Assembly (NCBI RefSeq): GCF_003996855.1
Contig: NZ_NRQY01000001.1
Span: 2,151,552-2,215,551 of the forward strand
Reading direction: 5' to 3'
Origin: Morganella morganii
GTDB taxonomy: Bacteria > Pseudomonadota > Gammaproteobacteria > Enterobacterales > Enterobacteriaceae
Length of the DNA: 64,000 bases
The position numbers and the translations under genes are program-made. Positions 18,259 to 28,424 of this stretch are shown here, piece by piece. The notes beneath the pieces are model-generated. The model did not search any database, had not been told where the DNA came from, and worked only from the letters and a program-made list of their open reading frames with translations. Position 1 is the stretch's first letter; every line of letters begins with the position of its first letter.

Positions 18259-18977
18259 CCGTTATAGGCATTGGCCCCGGCAGTGAAGCCATGATGACCG
18301 AAGAAGCCGTCACCGCACTGAAAGAAGCGGAAGTGGTGGTCGGGTATAAAACCTATACCCATCTGGTGAAACCTCTGGTGGGCGACAAAGAAGTGATCAA
18401 AACCAGCATGCGCAAAGAGATCGAACGCTGCCATCTGGCCATTGAGCTTGCACAGGAAGGGAAAAACGTGGCGATGGTGTGCAGCGGTGACGCCGGGATT
18501 TACGGCATGGCCGGGCTTATCCTCGAAATCGTCACCAAAGAGAAGCGCGATATTCAGGTGCGTGTGGTGCCGGGTATTACTGCCAGTATCGCCGCCGCCT
18601 CACTGCTGGGCGCACCACTGATGCATGATTTTTGTCATATCAGCCTCAGTGATCTGCTCACGCCGTGGGAGGTGATTGAGAAACGCATCAAAGCCGCCGC
18701 CGAAGCCGATTTTGTTATCTGTTTCTATAACCCGCGCAGCCTGGGCCGCGAAGGCCATCTGGCCCGTGCATTTGAACTGATGGCACCGTTCAAAGCCGCC
18801 ACCACCCCGATCGGCGTGGTAAAAGCCGCTGCCCGTAAGAAAGAAGAAAAGTGGATCACCACATTCGGTGCAATGGAGTATGACCGCGTGGACATGACCA
18901 GCCTGGTGATTGTCGGCAACAAGTCCACGTATATCAGTGATGATCTGATGATCACACCACGGGGATACAAACTGTGA
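18252..18977 (+). CDS. cbiH: cobalt-factor III C17-methyltransferase
   Basis: C17 methylation coupled to ring contraction. The 241-residue tetrapyrrole methylase has GIGPGSEAMMTEEAV, VCSGDAGIYGMAGLILE and PGITASIAAASLLGAPL. It overlaps cbiG by 7 bp and cbiJ by 4 bp (GTGA). Confidence 0.96.
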   Translation: MLTVIGIGPGSEAMMTEEAVTALKEAEVVVGYKTYTHLVKPLVGDKEVIKTSMRKEIERCHLAIELAQEGKNVAMVCSGDAGIYGMAGLILEIVTKEKRDIQVRVVPGITASIAAASLLGAPLMHDFCHISLSDLLTPWEVIEKRIKAAAEADFVICFYNPRSLGREGHLARAFELMAPFKAATTPIGVVKAAARKKEEKWITTFGAMEYDRVDMTSLVIVGNKSTYISDDLMITPRGYKL

Positions 18978-19762
18978 ATGACGGCGGACTGCTGATTTTC
19001 GGCGGGACGAGTGATGCCCGCCTGCTTTGTGAGCGTCTGGATGCACAGGGGGTCCGCTACCAGCTCTCTGTCGCCACCGCCGCTGGCCGTCAGCAGGCAG
19101 CCGGATTGCAGGGTGAGATCCGGGAAGGCCGCATGGATGCACAGGCGATGGCGGATTACTGCCGCCGTCACGGAGTCCGCCTGCTGGCGGATCTCTCGCA
19201 TCCTTATGCGGCAATACTCAGCGACACTATTTTGCAGGTGCAGCGCGAACTGGATATTCCGCTGGTGCGCTATAACCGCCCGAGTGATATTGATGCGGTT
19301 GATAACCCGCTGATTTATAAAACCGAATCCATTGACAGCGCCTGTGAGATTGCCATGACACTCGGTCAGCGGGTTCTGCTGACCACCGGCAGTAAACAGC
19401 TGGCAGATTATCTTGCCCGCCTGCCGGGAAAAACCGTGCTGGCACGGGTACTGCCTACACAGGATGTGCTGGCGCAGTGTGAATCTTACGGGATGACCAT
19501 TGACCAGATTTTTGCCCTGAAAGGGCCGTTTTCGGCGGAATTTAATGAAGCGTTTTACCGTTACTGCGGCGCGGATGTGGTGATCACCAAAGAATCCGGC
19601 ACACAGGGCGGATTCAGTGAAAAAGTCGCCCCTTGTCTGGCGCTGGGTATTCCCTGCATTGTCGTGGTTCGCCCGCAGACCCGGGTATCCGGCGATGTGA
19701 CTGAATTGCAGGATCTTTATGGGGTAGAGCAGTACCTGATATCCCGTTTTTCTGTCTGTTGA
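18974..19762 (+). CDS. cbiJ: cobalt-precorrin-6A reductase
   Basis: NAD(P)H-dependent reduction of the macrocycle (EC 1.3.1.106). The start is GTG at 18974 within the cbiH stop. The 262 residues begin NDGGLLIFGGTSDARLLCER, a dinucleotide-binding start typical of CobK/CbiJ, and contain DLSHPYAAILS, LLTTGSKQLADYL and VVITKESGTQGGFSEKV. Confidence 0.95.
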   Translation: MNDGGLLIFGGTSDARLLCERLDAQGVRYQLSVATAAGRQQAAGLQGEIREGRMDAQAMADYCRRHGVRLLADLSHPYAAILSDTILQVQRELDIPLVRYNRPSDIDAVDNPLIYKTESIDSACEIAMTLGQRVLLTTGSKQLADYLARLPGKTVLARVLPTQDVLAQCESYGMTIDQIFALKGPFSAEFNEAFYRYCGADVVITKESGTQGGFSEKVAPCLALGIPCIVVVRPQTRVSGDVTELQDLYGVEQYLISRFSVC

Positions 19763-19779
19763 TTTACTGAGGTTATGAG

Positions 19780-20562
19780 ATGAAAAAAGCGTTATTAGTG
19801 ATTAGTTTCGGCACCAGTTACGCGGAAACCCGTGAAAAAAATATCGAAAGCTGTGAAAAGCAGCTCGCGGCAGCGTTCCCCGGCCGTGATTTTTTCCGCG
19901 CCTTCACCTCCGGCATGATTATCCGCAAGCTGAAAGAGCGCGATAACCTGCATATTAATAACCCTGAAGAGGCATTACGCCATCTGCACGAGCAGGGTTA
20001 TGAGGATGTGGCTATCCAGTCACTGCATGTGATTAACGGGGACGAGTACGAAAAGATTGTCGGTCAGGTTGAAAAATACCGTCCGTTCTTCCGCTATCTG
20101 CGCGTGGGCAAACCGCTGCTGAGCAGTTTTGAGGATTATTCCCTCCTGATTGATGCCCTGCACTCCCAGATGCCGGAACTGAAAGAAGATGAGCGCGTGG
20201 TCTTTATGGGTCACGGTGCCACTCACCATGCCTTCTCTGCATATGCCTGTCTGGATCACATGATGACCGGCAGCGGCTTCCCGGCCCGTGTCGGCGCGGT
20301 GGAAAGCTATCCGGAAATCGACCTGATTATTAAAGGCCTGAAAGCAGAAAATGTCCGCAAAGTGCATCTGATGCCGCTGATGCTGGTTGCCGGTGACCAC
20401 GCGATTAACGATATGGCATCCGATGAGGAAGATTCCTGGAAAACACAGCTGGAACAGGCCGGAATTGAGGCAACCGCGTGGTTACAGGGCATGGGTGAGA
20501 ACAATATGATCCGTCAGATGTTTGTCGAACACCTGGCGCAGACAATGGATAACGGGGAGTAA
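19780..20562 (+). CDS. cbiK: sirohydrochlorin cobaltochelatase
   Basis: Inserts Co2+ into sirohydrochlorin, the committed entry to the anaerobic pathway (EC 4.99.1.3). The 260 residues start MKKALLVISFGTSYAETREK. The metal-binding histidines expected for CbiK are in VVFMGHGATHHAFSAY and LMPLMLVAGDHAINDMASD. It is the long CbiK type rather than CbiX. It starts 17 bp after cbiJ. Confidence 0.96.
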   Translation: MKKALLVISFGTSYAETREKNIESCEKQLAAAFPGRDFFRAFTSGMIIRKLKERDNLHINNPEEALRHLHEQGYEDVAIQSLHVINGDEYEKIVGQVEKYRPFFRYLRVGKPLLSSFEDYSLLIDALHSQMPELKEDERVVFMGHGATHHAFSAYACLDHMMTGSGFPARVGAVESYPEIDLIIKGLKAENVRKVHLMPLMLVAGDHAINDMASDEEDSWKTQLEQAGIEATAWLQGMGENNMIRQMFVEHLAQTMDNGE

Positions 20563-20571
20563 TATCCGCAC

Positions 20572-21297
20572 ATGAGTCAGCAAACAGAAAAACCACAGGG
20601 CAAACTTTATGCCATCGGCACCGGTCCCGGTGCCAGGGACCTTATCACGGTGCGCGGCGCACGGATTATCGGTGAGCTGGATATCCTGTATGCACCGGCA
20701 GGTAAAAAAGATGCCCCGAGCCTGGCACATACCATTGTCGCCCCGTATATCACCGGTAAAACCACGGTGAAAACCTATCACTTCCTGATGAAAGCCTCGC
20801 AGGAAGCGAAAGAAGCAGTCTGGGATGAAGTCGCGCAAGCGATTCAGGACGATGTGGCTGACGGTAAAAAAGTCGGCTTTATCACCCTGGGTGATTCCAT
20901 GCTGTTCAGTACCTGGGTTTCCCTGCTGGAGCGTATCGGCAATCAGCCATGGCTGGAAGTGATTCCGGGCGTGACCTCGTTTGCGGCTATCGCGTCACGG
21001 GCAGTTGTCCCGCTGGCAATGGAAAACCAGAGCCTTGCCGTCATGTCGTGCACCGCATCCCCGGAAGAGCTGGAGCATGCGATTACGCATCATGAATGCA
21101 TTGTGTTAATGAAAGTCTATGGTCGTTTACAACAGGTACGCGATCTGCTCCGCCGCCATGATTTGCTTGATCATGCCATCCTGATGGCCGATGCCACACT
21201 GGAAACTGAACAGTGCTGGCGGCGCCTGGATGAGATCGACGACGAACAGACACTGCCTTATTTCTCAACGGTATTAATTAATAAAACCCGGAAATAA
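20572..21297 (+). CDS. cbiL: cobalt-factor II C20-methyltransferase
   Basis: C20 methylation of cobalt-sirohydrochlorin (EC 2.1.1.151). The 241 residues have the methylase landmarks GTGPGARDLITVRGARII, ITLGDSMLFSTWVSLLE and PGVTSFAAIASRA. It acts directly after CbiK, which lies immediately upstream. Confidence 0.95.
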   Translation: MSQQTEKPQGKLYAIGTGPGARDLITVRGARIIGELDILYAPAGKKDAPSLAHTIVAPYITGKTTVKTYHFLMKASQEAKEAVWDEVAQAIQDDVADGKKVGFITLGDSMLFSTWVSLLERIGNQPWLEVIPGVTSFAAIASRAVVPLAMENQSLAVMSCTASPEELEHAITHHECIVLMKVYGRLQQVRDLLRRHDLLDHAILMADATLETEQCWRRLDEIDDEQTLPYFSTVLINKTRK

Positions 21298-21312
21298 TTC
21301 GGTGAGGTTGTT

Positions 21313-22047
21313 ATGCAACAGAAACTCACGAAGTTCTCGTTAACCGGTGCCGCCGTCACAATTCTGCTGATGATTGCACCTCAGGAAGCCTTTGCCATGC
21401 ATATCATGGAGGGCTTTTTACCGCCGATGTGGGCGATTGCCTGGTGGCTGATTTTCCTGCCCTTTCTCGGGGCAGGGATTATCCGCCTTAAAGCGATTGT
21501 TCAGGAAGATGCCAACAAGAAAGTTCTGCTGGCACTGTGCGGCGCCTTTATCTTTGTACTTTCCGCGCTGAAAATCCCGTCAGTGACCGGCAGCTGCTCT
21601 CACCCTACCGGGGTGGCACTGGCGGTGATCCTGTTCGGACCATCCGTGGTGGCCGTGCTCGGCTCCATCGTGCTGCTGTTCCAGGCGTTACTGCTGGCGC
21701 ACGGCGGCCTGACCACCCTCGGTGCCAACGGCATGTCGATGGCGGTGATCGGGCCGATCGTCGGTTATCTGGTCTGGCGTTTCACCACCAAACTGGGCTG
21801 GCGTAAGGATGTCTGCGTCTTCCTTGTCGCAGTGATAGCGGATTTAACCACCTATTTTGTCACCTCTGTACAGCTCGGGGTTGCTTTCCCTGATCCGCAG
21901 ATGGGAATGGGTGCGGCGATCCTGAAATTCATGGGTATCTTCTGTCTGACCCAGGTACCGATTGCGATTGCGGAAGGTCTGCTGACGGTACTGGTTTATG
22001 ATCAGCTGGTGAAACGTAACCTGGTAGGTAATGAGGTGCGGGCATGA
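21313..22047 (+). CDS. cbiM: cobalt ECF transporter substrate-specificity subunit
   Basis: S component of the CbiMNQO energy-coupling-factor cobalt importer. The 244 residues carry an N-terminal hydrophobic signal-like segment ending EAFAMHIMEGFLPP; the His of MHIMEG close to the mature N-terminus is the known metal ligand. Several membrane segments follow, with SCSHPTGVALAVILFGP. It overlaps cbiN by 4 bp. Confidence 0.96.
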   Translation: MQQKLTKFSLTGAAVTILLMIAPQEAFAMHIMEGFLPPMWAIAWWLIFLPFLGAGIIRLKAIVQEDANKKVLLALCGAFIFVLSALKIPSVTGSCSHPTGVALAVILFGPSVVAVLGSIVLLFQALLLAHGGLTTLGANGMSMAVIGPIVGYLVWRFTTKLGWRKDVCVFLVAVIADLTTYFVTSVQLGVAFPDPQMGMGAAILKFMGIFCLTQVPIAIAEGLLTVLVYDQLVKRNLVGNEVRA

Positions 22048-22322
22048 AAAAGACACTGATTTTACTGTTTCTGACTGTCGCAATTTTTATCATCCCGTTC
22101 TTTATCGACCACGGCGGTGAATACGGCGGCTCAGATGATCAGGCAGAACAGCAGATCCTGGCTATCGCGCCGGATTATGAACCCTGGTTTGAGTCCCTCT
22201 ATGAACCGGCCAGCGGTGAAATTGAGAGCCTGCTGTTTACTCTCCAGGGCTGTCTCGGCACTGCTGTGATTTTCTACGTGCTCGGTTATTACCGCAGCGG
22301 CCGGAAAAATGCAAAGCCTTGA
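22044..22322 (+). CDS. cbiN: cobalt ECF transporter subunit CbiN
   Basis: A small auxiliary subunit of 92 residues with two membrane segments (about residues 4-22 and 66-84) around a periplasmic loop containing FIDHGGEYGGSDDQAEQ and FESLYEPASGEIESLLFTLQ. It is required with CbiM for cobalt selectivity. It overlaps both neighbours. Confidence 0.95.
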   Translation: MKKTLILLFLTVAIFIIPFFIDHGGEYGGSDDQAEQQILAIAPDYEPWFESLYEPASGEIESLLFTLQGCLGTAVIFYVLGYYRSGRKNAKP

Positions 22323-22986
22323 TGCCCTGAGTTATCAAAGCCGCAGGCGTCAGCGCGACCCAGTCGCGAAATTCGCTTTCTGGGTTGTCATGATGGTTCT
22401 GGCGATGAGCCTGCCTCCGGCGGGCCAGGCGGCTTTATTGCTGTGTATTGCGGCGTTTACCTGCTGGTTACTGCGGGTATCGCCGCTCCGCTATCTGAAA
22501 TGGCTGCTGATCCCGTTCAGTTTTCTGGCGGTGGGTCTGGTGGCCATTATTATTTCGTTTGCCCGAACACCGGACAGTCTGCTGTGGGGCATTCAGATTG
22601 GTCAGTACTGGGTGGGTTTCGACCCCACCGGTCTGGCAACCGCTAATCAGACCTTCTGGCGCAGCATGGCGGCTCTCGCCGCCACCTTCTGGTTTATGCT
22701 CAATATGCCGTTTGAGCAACTGATTAAACTGATGAAACGCGGCCGTCTGCCGCTGGTGCTGATTGAGCAGATCCTGCTGACCTGGCGCTTTATCTTTATT
22801 TTTCTGGAAGAAGCCGCCGTTATTTATCACGCACAATCCCTGCGCTTCGGCTACCGCAACCTGCGCACCGGCTACCGCTCACTGGCGATGCTGGTCACCA
22901 TGCTGTTTTCCCGCGTGATGATGCGCTATCAGCAAATGTCCGTCGCACTGAATGTGAAGCTCTATCAGGGAGATTTCCACCTATGA
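22309..22986 (+). CDS. cbiQ: cobalt ECF transporter membrane subunit
   Basis: T component that couples CbiMN to the ATPase. The 225 residues have hydrophobic segments and a C-terminal cytoplasmic region LRFGYRNLRTGYRSLAML with the short helices that contact CbiO. It overlaps cbiN by 14 bp and cbiO by 4 bp. Confidence 0.95.
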   Translation: MQSLDALSYQSRRRQRDPVAKFAFWVVMMVLAMSLPPAGQAALLLCIAAFTCWLLRVSPLRYLKWLLIPFSFLAVGLVAIIISFARTPDSLLWGIQIGQYWVGFDPTGLATANQTFWRSMAALAATFWFMLNMPFEQLIKLMKRGRLPLVLIEQILLTWRFIFIFLEEAAVIYHAQSLRFGYRNLRTGYRSLAMLVTMLFSRVMMRYQQMSVALNVKLYQGDFHL

Positions 22987-23831
22987 ATCATCACCCGCAA
23001 TTATCAGTCAGTGGTCTCACATTCCGCTATCAGGACGATAATATCCTGAAAAATCTGACGATGGATTTCGGCGCGCACCAGGTTACCGGGATTATCGGTG
23101 CCAACGGCTGCGGAAAATCCACACTGTTTATGAACCTGTCCGGTATTCTGAAACCACAGGACGGTCAGGTGCTCTGGCGGGGTAATCCGCTGAAATACGA
23201 CAAAAAATCCCTGCTGGAGCTGCGCCAGCATGTGGTGACCGTCTTTCAGGACCCGGATATGCAGATTTTCTACACCGATGTGGACAGTGATATCGCCTTC
23301 GCCCTGCGTAATCTCGGGATGGAAGAAGATGAGATCAAACGCCGGACAGATGAGGCACTGCAACTGGTGGATGCTCTCGCATTCCGCGACAAACCGGTAC
23401 AGCACCTGAGCTTCGGGCAGAAAAAACGCGTGGCGATTGCCGGGGCGCTGGTGATGCAGTCAGACTATCTGCTGCTCGATGAACCCACCGCCGGACTGGA
23501 CCCGGCCGGCCGGCAGCAGATGATCGATCTGCTGGCCCGCATTGCCGCCGCCGGTAAACACATTGTGATTTCCAGCCATGACATTGACCTGATTTATCAG
23601 GTCTGTGATGGTATTTACGTGATGTCGCACGGCGAAGTGTGCGGCCACGGTGCACCGGAATCCGTTTTCCTGCAAAAAGAGATGATCACCGCGGCCGGTC
23701 TGGAACAGCCGTGGCTGGTCAAACTTCACTGCGAAACCGGACTGCCGCTGTGCAAAACTGAACAGGCGCTGTTTGCACAATTGCAGCAGCAGACAACTCC
23801 CGCCGCCGGAACACACGAGGTAATGGCATGA
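22983..23831 (+). CDS. cbiO: cobalt ECF transporter ATP-binding subunit
   Basis: ABC ATPase that powers cobalt uptake. The 282 residues show Walker [10 protein letters not shown] (39-47), the Q-loop [12 protein letters not shown], the signature LSFGQ (142-146), Walker B LLLDE (163-167) and a switch His in VISSHDIDL. It overlaps cbiP by 4 bp. Confidence 0.96.
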   Translation: MNHHPQLSVSGLTFRYQDDNILKNLTMDFGAHQVTGIIGANGCGKSTLFMNLSGILKPQDGQVLWRGNPLKYDKKSLLELRQHVVTVFQDPDMQIFYTDVDSDIAFALRNLGMEEDEIKRRTDEALQLVDALAFRDKPVQHLSFGQKKRVAIAGALVMQSDYLLLDEPTAGLDPAGRQQMIDLLARIAAAGKHIVISSHDIDLIYQVCDGIYVMSHGEVCGHGAPESVFLQKEMITAAGLEQPWLVKLHCETGLPLCKTEQALFAQLQQQTTPAAGTHEVMA

Positions 23832-25363
23832 CATTTTCACTGATGATCCAGGGTACGGCTTCCGATGTCGGAAAAAGTGTATTAGTCGCCGGGTTCTGCC
23901 GGATTTTCTCTCAAGACGGGCATCACTGTGCGCCGTTCAAATCACAGAATATGGCACTGAACTCGGGGATCTCCCGTGACGGTAAAGAAATGGGCCGCGC
24001 GCAGATCTTTCAGGCGGAAGCCGCCGGTATTGAACCGGATGTGCGCATGAATCCGGTTCTGCTCAAACCGACCTCTAACCGCAAATCCCAGGTTATCCTG
24101 ATGGGAAAAGTCGCGCAGAATATGGATGCGGCGGAATATCACCTGTACAAACCGCAACTGAAAGCCATGATCCGCGATGTTTACAACGACCTGGCTTCTG
24201 AACATGACATCATTGTGCTGGAAGGCGCGGGCAGCCCGGCGGAGATCAATCTGCGCGACGGCGATATTGTCAATATGGGCATGGCGGAGATGATCGACGC
24301 ACCGGTGATCCTGGTGGCGGATATCGATCGCGGCGGTGTGTTCGCCTCAATTTACGGCACGCTCGCCCTGCTGGCAGACGACGAACGCGCCCGGGTGATC
24401 GGTGTGATCATCAATAAATTCCGCGGTGACGTTGCTCTGCTGATGCCGGGCATAAAACAAATCGAAGATCTGACTAACGTTCCGGTACTCGGTGTCCTGC
24501 CGTGGCTGGATGTGGATCTGGAAGATGAGGACGGCGTGGCGTTACAGGTCGGCAAATATGACGGCAAAACGGAGGAGGTGCTGGATATTGTGGTGGTTCA
24601 GCTGCCGCACATTGCCAACTTCACCGATTTCAATGCCCTCGCCGCCCAGCCGGATGTCCGCCTGCGTTATGAATCCGATCCGCTGCTGGTCGGTGAACCG
24701 GATCTGCTGATTATCCCCGGCAGCAAAAACACCCTCGGTGACCTGCTGTGGCTGCGCCAGAAGGGAATGGATAAAGCTATCCTCGCCCGTCATGCACAGG
24801 GCACACCGGTCGCCGGGATCTGCGGCGGATATCAGATCCTCGGTAAACATATTTATGATGATGTGGAGTCCGGATTGTCCGATTTACCGGGGCTGGGGCT
24901 GCTCGATATCACTACCCGCTTCTCTCCGGAGAAAAATACCACCCAAACCGCCGGTACCGTTTGCCATTCACTGCCGGGAATTTGGTCTGCCTGTCAAAGC
25001 GAACCAATCAGCGGCTATGAGATCCACATGGGCGTGTCCGAAACCGGCCCGGATGCCATTCCGTTTGCACAGATGCATGAGAAAAACCGCGAGCCGTGCA
25101 ACCATGCTGACGGCGCGGTCAGCCCGGACGGTAGTGTGATGGGCTCTTATCTGCACGGTATTTTCGACCGGAATAATTTTACCCGTCCGCTGCTCAATCA
25201 GCTGCGGAAAAAGAAAGGGCTGGAGCCGCTGCCGGAAAGTACATTTGACTATGCATTGCACAAAGAGCAGCAGTTTAATATTCTGGCTCAACAGATGAGA
25301 GAACACCTCAATATTGATGAAATCTGCCGTCTGATGTATGCGCACAAGGAGAAAGCAGCATGA
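23828..25363 (+). CDS. cbiP: adenosylcobyric acid synthase
   Basis: Glutamine-dependent amidation of the remaining four carboxylates (EC 6.3.5.10). The 511 residues have an N-terminal dethiobiotin-synthetase-like domain with [14 protein letters not shown] and [12 protein letters not shown], and a C-terminal glutamine amidotransferase domain with the nucleophile Cys in [12 protein letters not shown] and a His in [10 protein letters not shown]. It overlaps cobU by 4 bp. Confidence 0.96.
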   Translation: MTFSLMIQGTASDVGKSVLVAGFCRIFSQDGHHCAPFKSQNMALNSGISRDGKEMGRAQIFQAEAAGIEPDVRMNPVLLKPTSNRKSQVILMGKVAQNMDAAEYHLYKPQLKAMIRDVYNDLASEHDIIVLEGAGSPAEINLRDGDIVNMGMAEMIDAPVILVADIDRGGVFASIYGTLALLADDERARVIGVIINKFRGDVALLMPGIKQIEDLTNVPVLGVLPWLDVDLEDEDGVALQVGKYDGKTEEVLDIVVVQLPHIANFTDFNALAAQPDVRLRYESDPLLVGEPDLLIIPGSKNTLGDLLWLRQKGMDKAILARHAQGTPVAGICGGYQILGKHIYDDVESGLSDLPGLGLLDITTRFSPEKNTTQTAGTVCHSLPGIWSACQSEPISGYEIHMGVSETGPDAIPFAQMHEKNREPCNHADGAVSPDGSVMGSYLHGIFDRNNFTRPLLNQLRKKKGLEPLPESTFDYALHKEQQFNILAQQMREHLNIDEICRLMYAHKEKAA

Positions 25364-25905
25364 TTCTGATTACCGGCGGAGCCCGCAGCGGTAAAAGCAG
25401 TTTTGCCGAGGAACTGGTGGATAACCGCTGTCACAGTGCACTCTATATCGCCACCTCTGTGATAACGGATGACGAAATGGCTGCCCGCGTGGCGCGCCAT
25501 AAGGCCGATCGCCCGCAGCACTGGCGCACGTGGGAAGGTTTTAAAAACATTGCTCATGCGATCCGCTATGAACGCAAACCCGGCGAAGGGGTAATGCTGG
25601 AATGTATTACCACGCTGATTGCCAATCTGCTTTATGATGCCTCGGGCGGTGCAGACCCGGACACACTGGATTACGCACAACTGGAGATCGGCATCAATAG
25701 TGAAATAGACCATATTATTGACGCCTGCAAAGAGAACGAGTGCCCGGTGTATATCGTCACCAACGAACTGGGAATGAGCATCACACCGGAAAACCGGCTG
25801 GCGCGCCATTTTGTCGATATCGCCGGACGCATTAATCAGAAGCTCGCCCGTCAGGCCGAACAGGTCTGGCTGGTGGTCTCCGGGATCGGAGTTCAGATCA
25901 AATGA
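25360..25905 (+). CDS. cobU: adenosylcobinamide kinase/guanylyltransferase
   Basis: Activates adenosylcobinamide to GDP-cobinamide for nucleotide-loop assembly. The 181 residues begin with the P-loop GGARSGKSS (6-14), then [17 protein letters not shown], which carries the guanylylated His. C-terminal [21 protein letters not shown] fits the family. It overlaps cobS by 4 bp. Confidence 0.96.
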   Translation: MILITGGARSGKSSFAEELVDNRCHSALYIATSVITDDEMAARVARHKADRPQHWRTWEGFKNIAHAIRYERKPGEGVMLECITTLIANLLYDASGGADPDTLDYAQLEIGINSEIDHIIDACKENECPVYIVTNELGMSITPENRLARHFVDIAGRINQKLARQAEQVWLVVSGIGVQIK

Positions 25906-26669
25906 ACCTGAAATACCTGTGGGCCACACTCCAGTTCATCACCCGCATTCCGGTGCCGCAGCGCTGGAGTGAAGGCACTGAATTTCAGCAGTACGGGCGC
26001 GGTGTCCCGTTTTTCCCGGTCGTCGGACTGATTGCCGGGGTGATTGCGGCACTGCTGACCGTGTGGATTGTATGGGCTGCCCACAGCCCGCTGATCGCCG
26101 CGCTGGGCTATGTACTGGCGCTGATCCTGATCACCGGCGGTTTTCACCTCGACGGCCTGGCAGATACCTGTGACGGTATATTCTCCGCCCGCAAACGCGA
26201 AAGAATGCTGGAGATCATGCGCGACAGCCGCATCGGTACGCATGGCTGTCTGGCACTGATTTTTGCCCTGATGGCAAAATCCGTGGCCGCGTATGAGCTT
26301 CTCGCCTCTCCTTCCCTTTCCCTGACTGCCGCCGCCGGATTGCTGATTTGCGCCCCGGTCGCAGGCCGCACCTGTATGTCACTGGTGATGTACAACCAGC
26401 GCTACGCCCGCGAGGGGGAAGGGATGGGCAATATTTATATCGGCCGTATCAGTCTGCGTCAGTTTGTCATCACACTGGCCGCAGGCGCGGTGATTGTAAC
26501 GGTAGCAGGCGGGATGAAAGCTCTCGGTGCCCTGATTGTTACCGCCTTTATGATTTACGGGCTGGGGCGTTATTTCCGCCACCACCTCGGCGGACAGACC
26601 GGGGACACTCTCGGTGCCGCTGAAGAGTGCGGGGAAATCATCTTTCTGCTCGCGCTGTTCTGGATGTAG
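25902..26669 (+). CDS. cobS: adenosylcobinamide-GDP ribazoletransferase
   Basis: Membrane-bound cobalamin synthase that joins adenosylcobinamide-GDP with alpha-ribazole (phosphate). The 255 residues have multiple hydrophobic segments and the metal-binding motif GGFHLDGLADTCDGIFSA near residues 77-94, followed by RIGTHGC. Confidence 0.95.
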   Translation: MNLKYLWATLQFITRIPVPQRWSEGTEFQQYGRGVPFFPVVGLIAGVIAALLTVWIVWAAHSPLIAALGYVLALILITGGFHLDGLADTCDGIFSARKRERMLEIMRDSRIGTHGCLALIFALMAKSVAAYELLASPSLSLTAAAGLLICAPVAGRTCMSLVMYNQRYAREGEGMGNIYIGRISLRQFVITLAAGAVIVTVAGGMKALGALIVTAFMIYGLGRYFRHHLGGQTGDTLGAAEECGEIIFLLALFWM

Positions 26670-26674
26670 ACGGG

Positions 26675-27301
26675 ATGAGTATCAGCCGCTTTATCCTGGT
26701 CCGCCACGGGGAAACCGCCGGAAATAAAGAGGGTCTGTTCTACGGCAGCACTGATTTACCGCTGACGGATAACGGTCACCGCCAGGCGGCGACGGTGGCC
26801 TCTTATCTGCGGGATATTCAGATAGATACTATACTGATCAGTGAATTACAGCGGGCAAGACAGACCGCGGAATACATCCGCACGCCGGAAAATCATCACT
26901 ATCACTGCGACCCGCGCCTCAATGAGATGCACTTCGGGGAGTGGGAAATGAAGCATTACAGTGAGATTGCCGCCCGTTTCCCGGCAGACTGGGACACCTG
27001 GATGAAGGACTGGCAGCATGCCGCACCAACCGGCGGTGAGCCGTTTCCGCAGTTTGCGGCCAGGGTTCAGGCGGTGGCGGATGAACTGCGCCGGGAGGCG
27101 TCAGAAACCCCGGCAACCCGCCTGATTGTCGCCCACAAAGGCGTGCTCGGGCTGATCATCGCCCGCTGGTTCGGCCTGCCCGCAGAGGCCATGTGGCAGT
27201 TCCCCTGCGAACAGGACAGTTACAGTGTGGCGGAATGCCGCGACGGATTTATGACATTAGCTGTATTTAACGGGCGATCATGTTTTACGCCTGTTGTTTG
27301 A
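26675..27301 (+). CDS. cobC: alpha-ribazole-5'-phosphate phosphatase
   Basis: Histidine phosphatase that removes phosphate in the last step of the nucleotide loop. The start at ATG 26675 is five bases after the cobS stop and gives 208 residues, with the catalytic RHGET placed at residues 10-14. Further family features are ELQRARQTAEYI, LNEMHFGEWEMKHY and the second catalytic His in IVAHKGVLG. In Salmonella cobC lies outside the cob operon; here it lies between cobS and cobT. Confidence 0.92.
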   Translation: MSISRFILVRHGETAGNKEGLFYGSTDLPLTDNGHRQAATVASYLRDIQIDTILISELQRARQTAEYIRTPENHHYHCDPRLNEMHFGEWEMKHYSEIAARFPADWDTWMKDWQHAAPTGGEPFPQFAARVQAVADELRREASETPATRLIVAHKGVLGLIIARWFGLPAEAMWQFPCEQDSYSVAECRDGFMTLAVFNGRSCFTPVV

Positions 27302-27331
27302 TTATAAAAATATAATGTGAGCATAAAAACA

Positions 27332-28393
27332 ATGACAACACTGAAAGACCTGATCCGCGCGATCCCGCCTCTGGATCACGCGGCTATGCAGGCGGCAGAA
27401 CAGCATATCAACGGATTGGCCAAGCCGCCGCGCAGTCTCGGCCGTCTGGAAGATCTGGCGATACACCTTGCCGGTATGCCGGGGATTGAATATCCGGATA
27501 ATCTGCCGAAAGAAATTATTGTGATGTGTGCGGATCACGGCGTATTTGCAGAAGGCGTCGCCGTCACCCCGCAGGAAGTCACCGCAATCCAGGCGCATAA
27601 TATTCAGAAACAACTGACCGGCGTCTGTGCCGTTGCTCGCAGCAACGGAACCAGTGTGCTGCCGGTGGATATCGGCATTGACTGCGACCCTATCGATAAC
27701 ATGATATCCCTGAAACTGGCACGCGGCTGCGGCAATATCGCCAAAGGCCCGGCGATGTCTTACGCCGATGCGGAGCATCTGCTGGTCGCCAGTGCGGAGC
27801 TGGTAAAACAGCGGGTTGCCGCCGGGATCCGCGTCGTCGGCACCGGTGAGCTGGGCATTGCCAATACCACACCGGCCTCTGCCATGATCAGTGTCCTGTG
27901 CGGGCTTGATCCGCACGATACGGTCGGGATTGGCGCCAATCTGCCGCTGGATCGCGTTTCACACAAAGAAGCCATTGTCCGGCAGGCTATCGCGGTAAAC
28001 AATCCTGATCCGGCAGATGCCATTGATGTGCTCGCCAAAGTCGGCGGATACGATCTGACGGGGATGACCGGTGTAATTCTGGGTGCCGCGGCCTGCGGTA
28101 TTCCTGTCGTGCTCGACGGCTTTTTATCTTATGCCTGCGCAATCGCGGCCTGCCGTCTGGCGCCTGCGGTCCGGGACTATCTGATCCCGTCCCACTTTTC
28201 CGCAGAAAAAGGGGCGGGTATCGCGCTTGAGCAGCTCGGTATCAAACCTTTCTTATATTTGGATCTCCGGCTGGGTGAAGGCAGCGGCGCGGCACTGGCC
28301 ATGTCCGTCATTAATGCCGCATGCAGCATGTATTGTCATATGGGGCATCAGGCCGGCAGCGGTTTCACCCTGCCGCCATCCCCCATCCGGTAA
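27332..28393 (+). CDS. cobT: nicotinate-nucleotide--dimethylbenzimidazole phosphoribosyltransferase
   Basis: Makes alpha-ribazole phosphate from nicotinate mononucleotide and dimethylbenzimidazole. The start at ATG 27332 (MTTLKDLIRAIPPLD) aligns with Salmonella CobT; a GTG at 27317 would add five residues. The 353 residues contain LAKPPRSLGRLEDLA, MCADHGVFAEGVAVTPQEV, VGTGELGIANTTPASAM and the catalytic Glu in RLGEGSGAALA. It is the last biosynthetic gene of the operon. Confidence 0.95.
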   Translation: MTTLKDLIRAIPPLDHAAMQAAEQHINGLAKPPRSLGRLEDLAIHLAGMPGIEYPDNLPKEIIVMCADHGVFAEGVAVTPQEVTAIQAHNIQKQLTGVCAVARSNGTSVLPVDIGIDCDPIDNMISLKLARGCGNIAKGPAMSYADAEHLLVASAELVKQRVAAGIRVVGTGELGIANTTPASAMISVLCGLDPHDTVGIGANLPLDRVSHKEAIVRQAIAVNNPDPADAIDVLAKVGGYDLTGMTGVILGAAACGIPVVLDGFLSYACAIAACRLAPAVRDYLIPSHFSAEKGAGIALEQLGIKPFLYLDLRLGEGSGAALAMSVINAACSMYCHMGHQAGSGFTLPPSPIR

Positions 28394-28424
28394 AATGGAT
28401 TATATTTTTAGGGAGTAAAACGCT

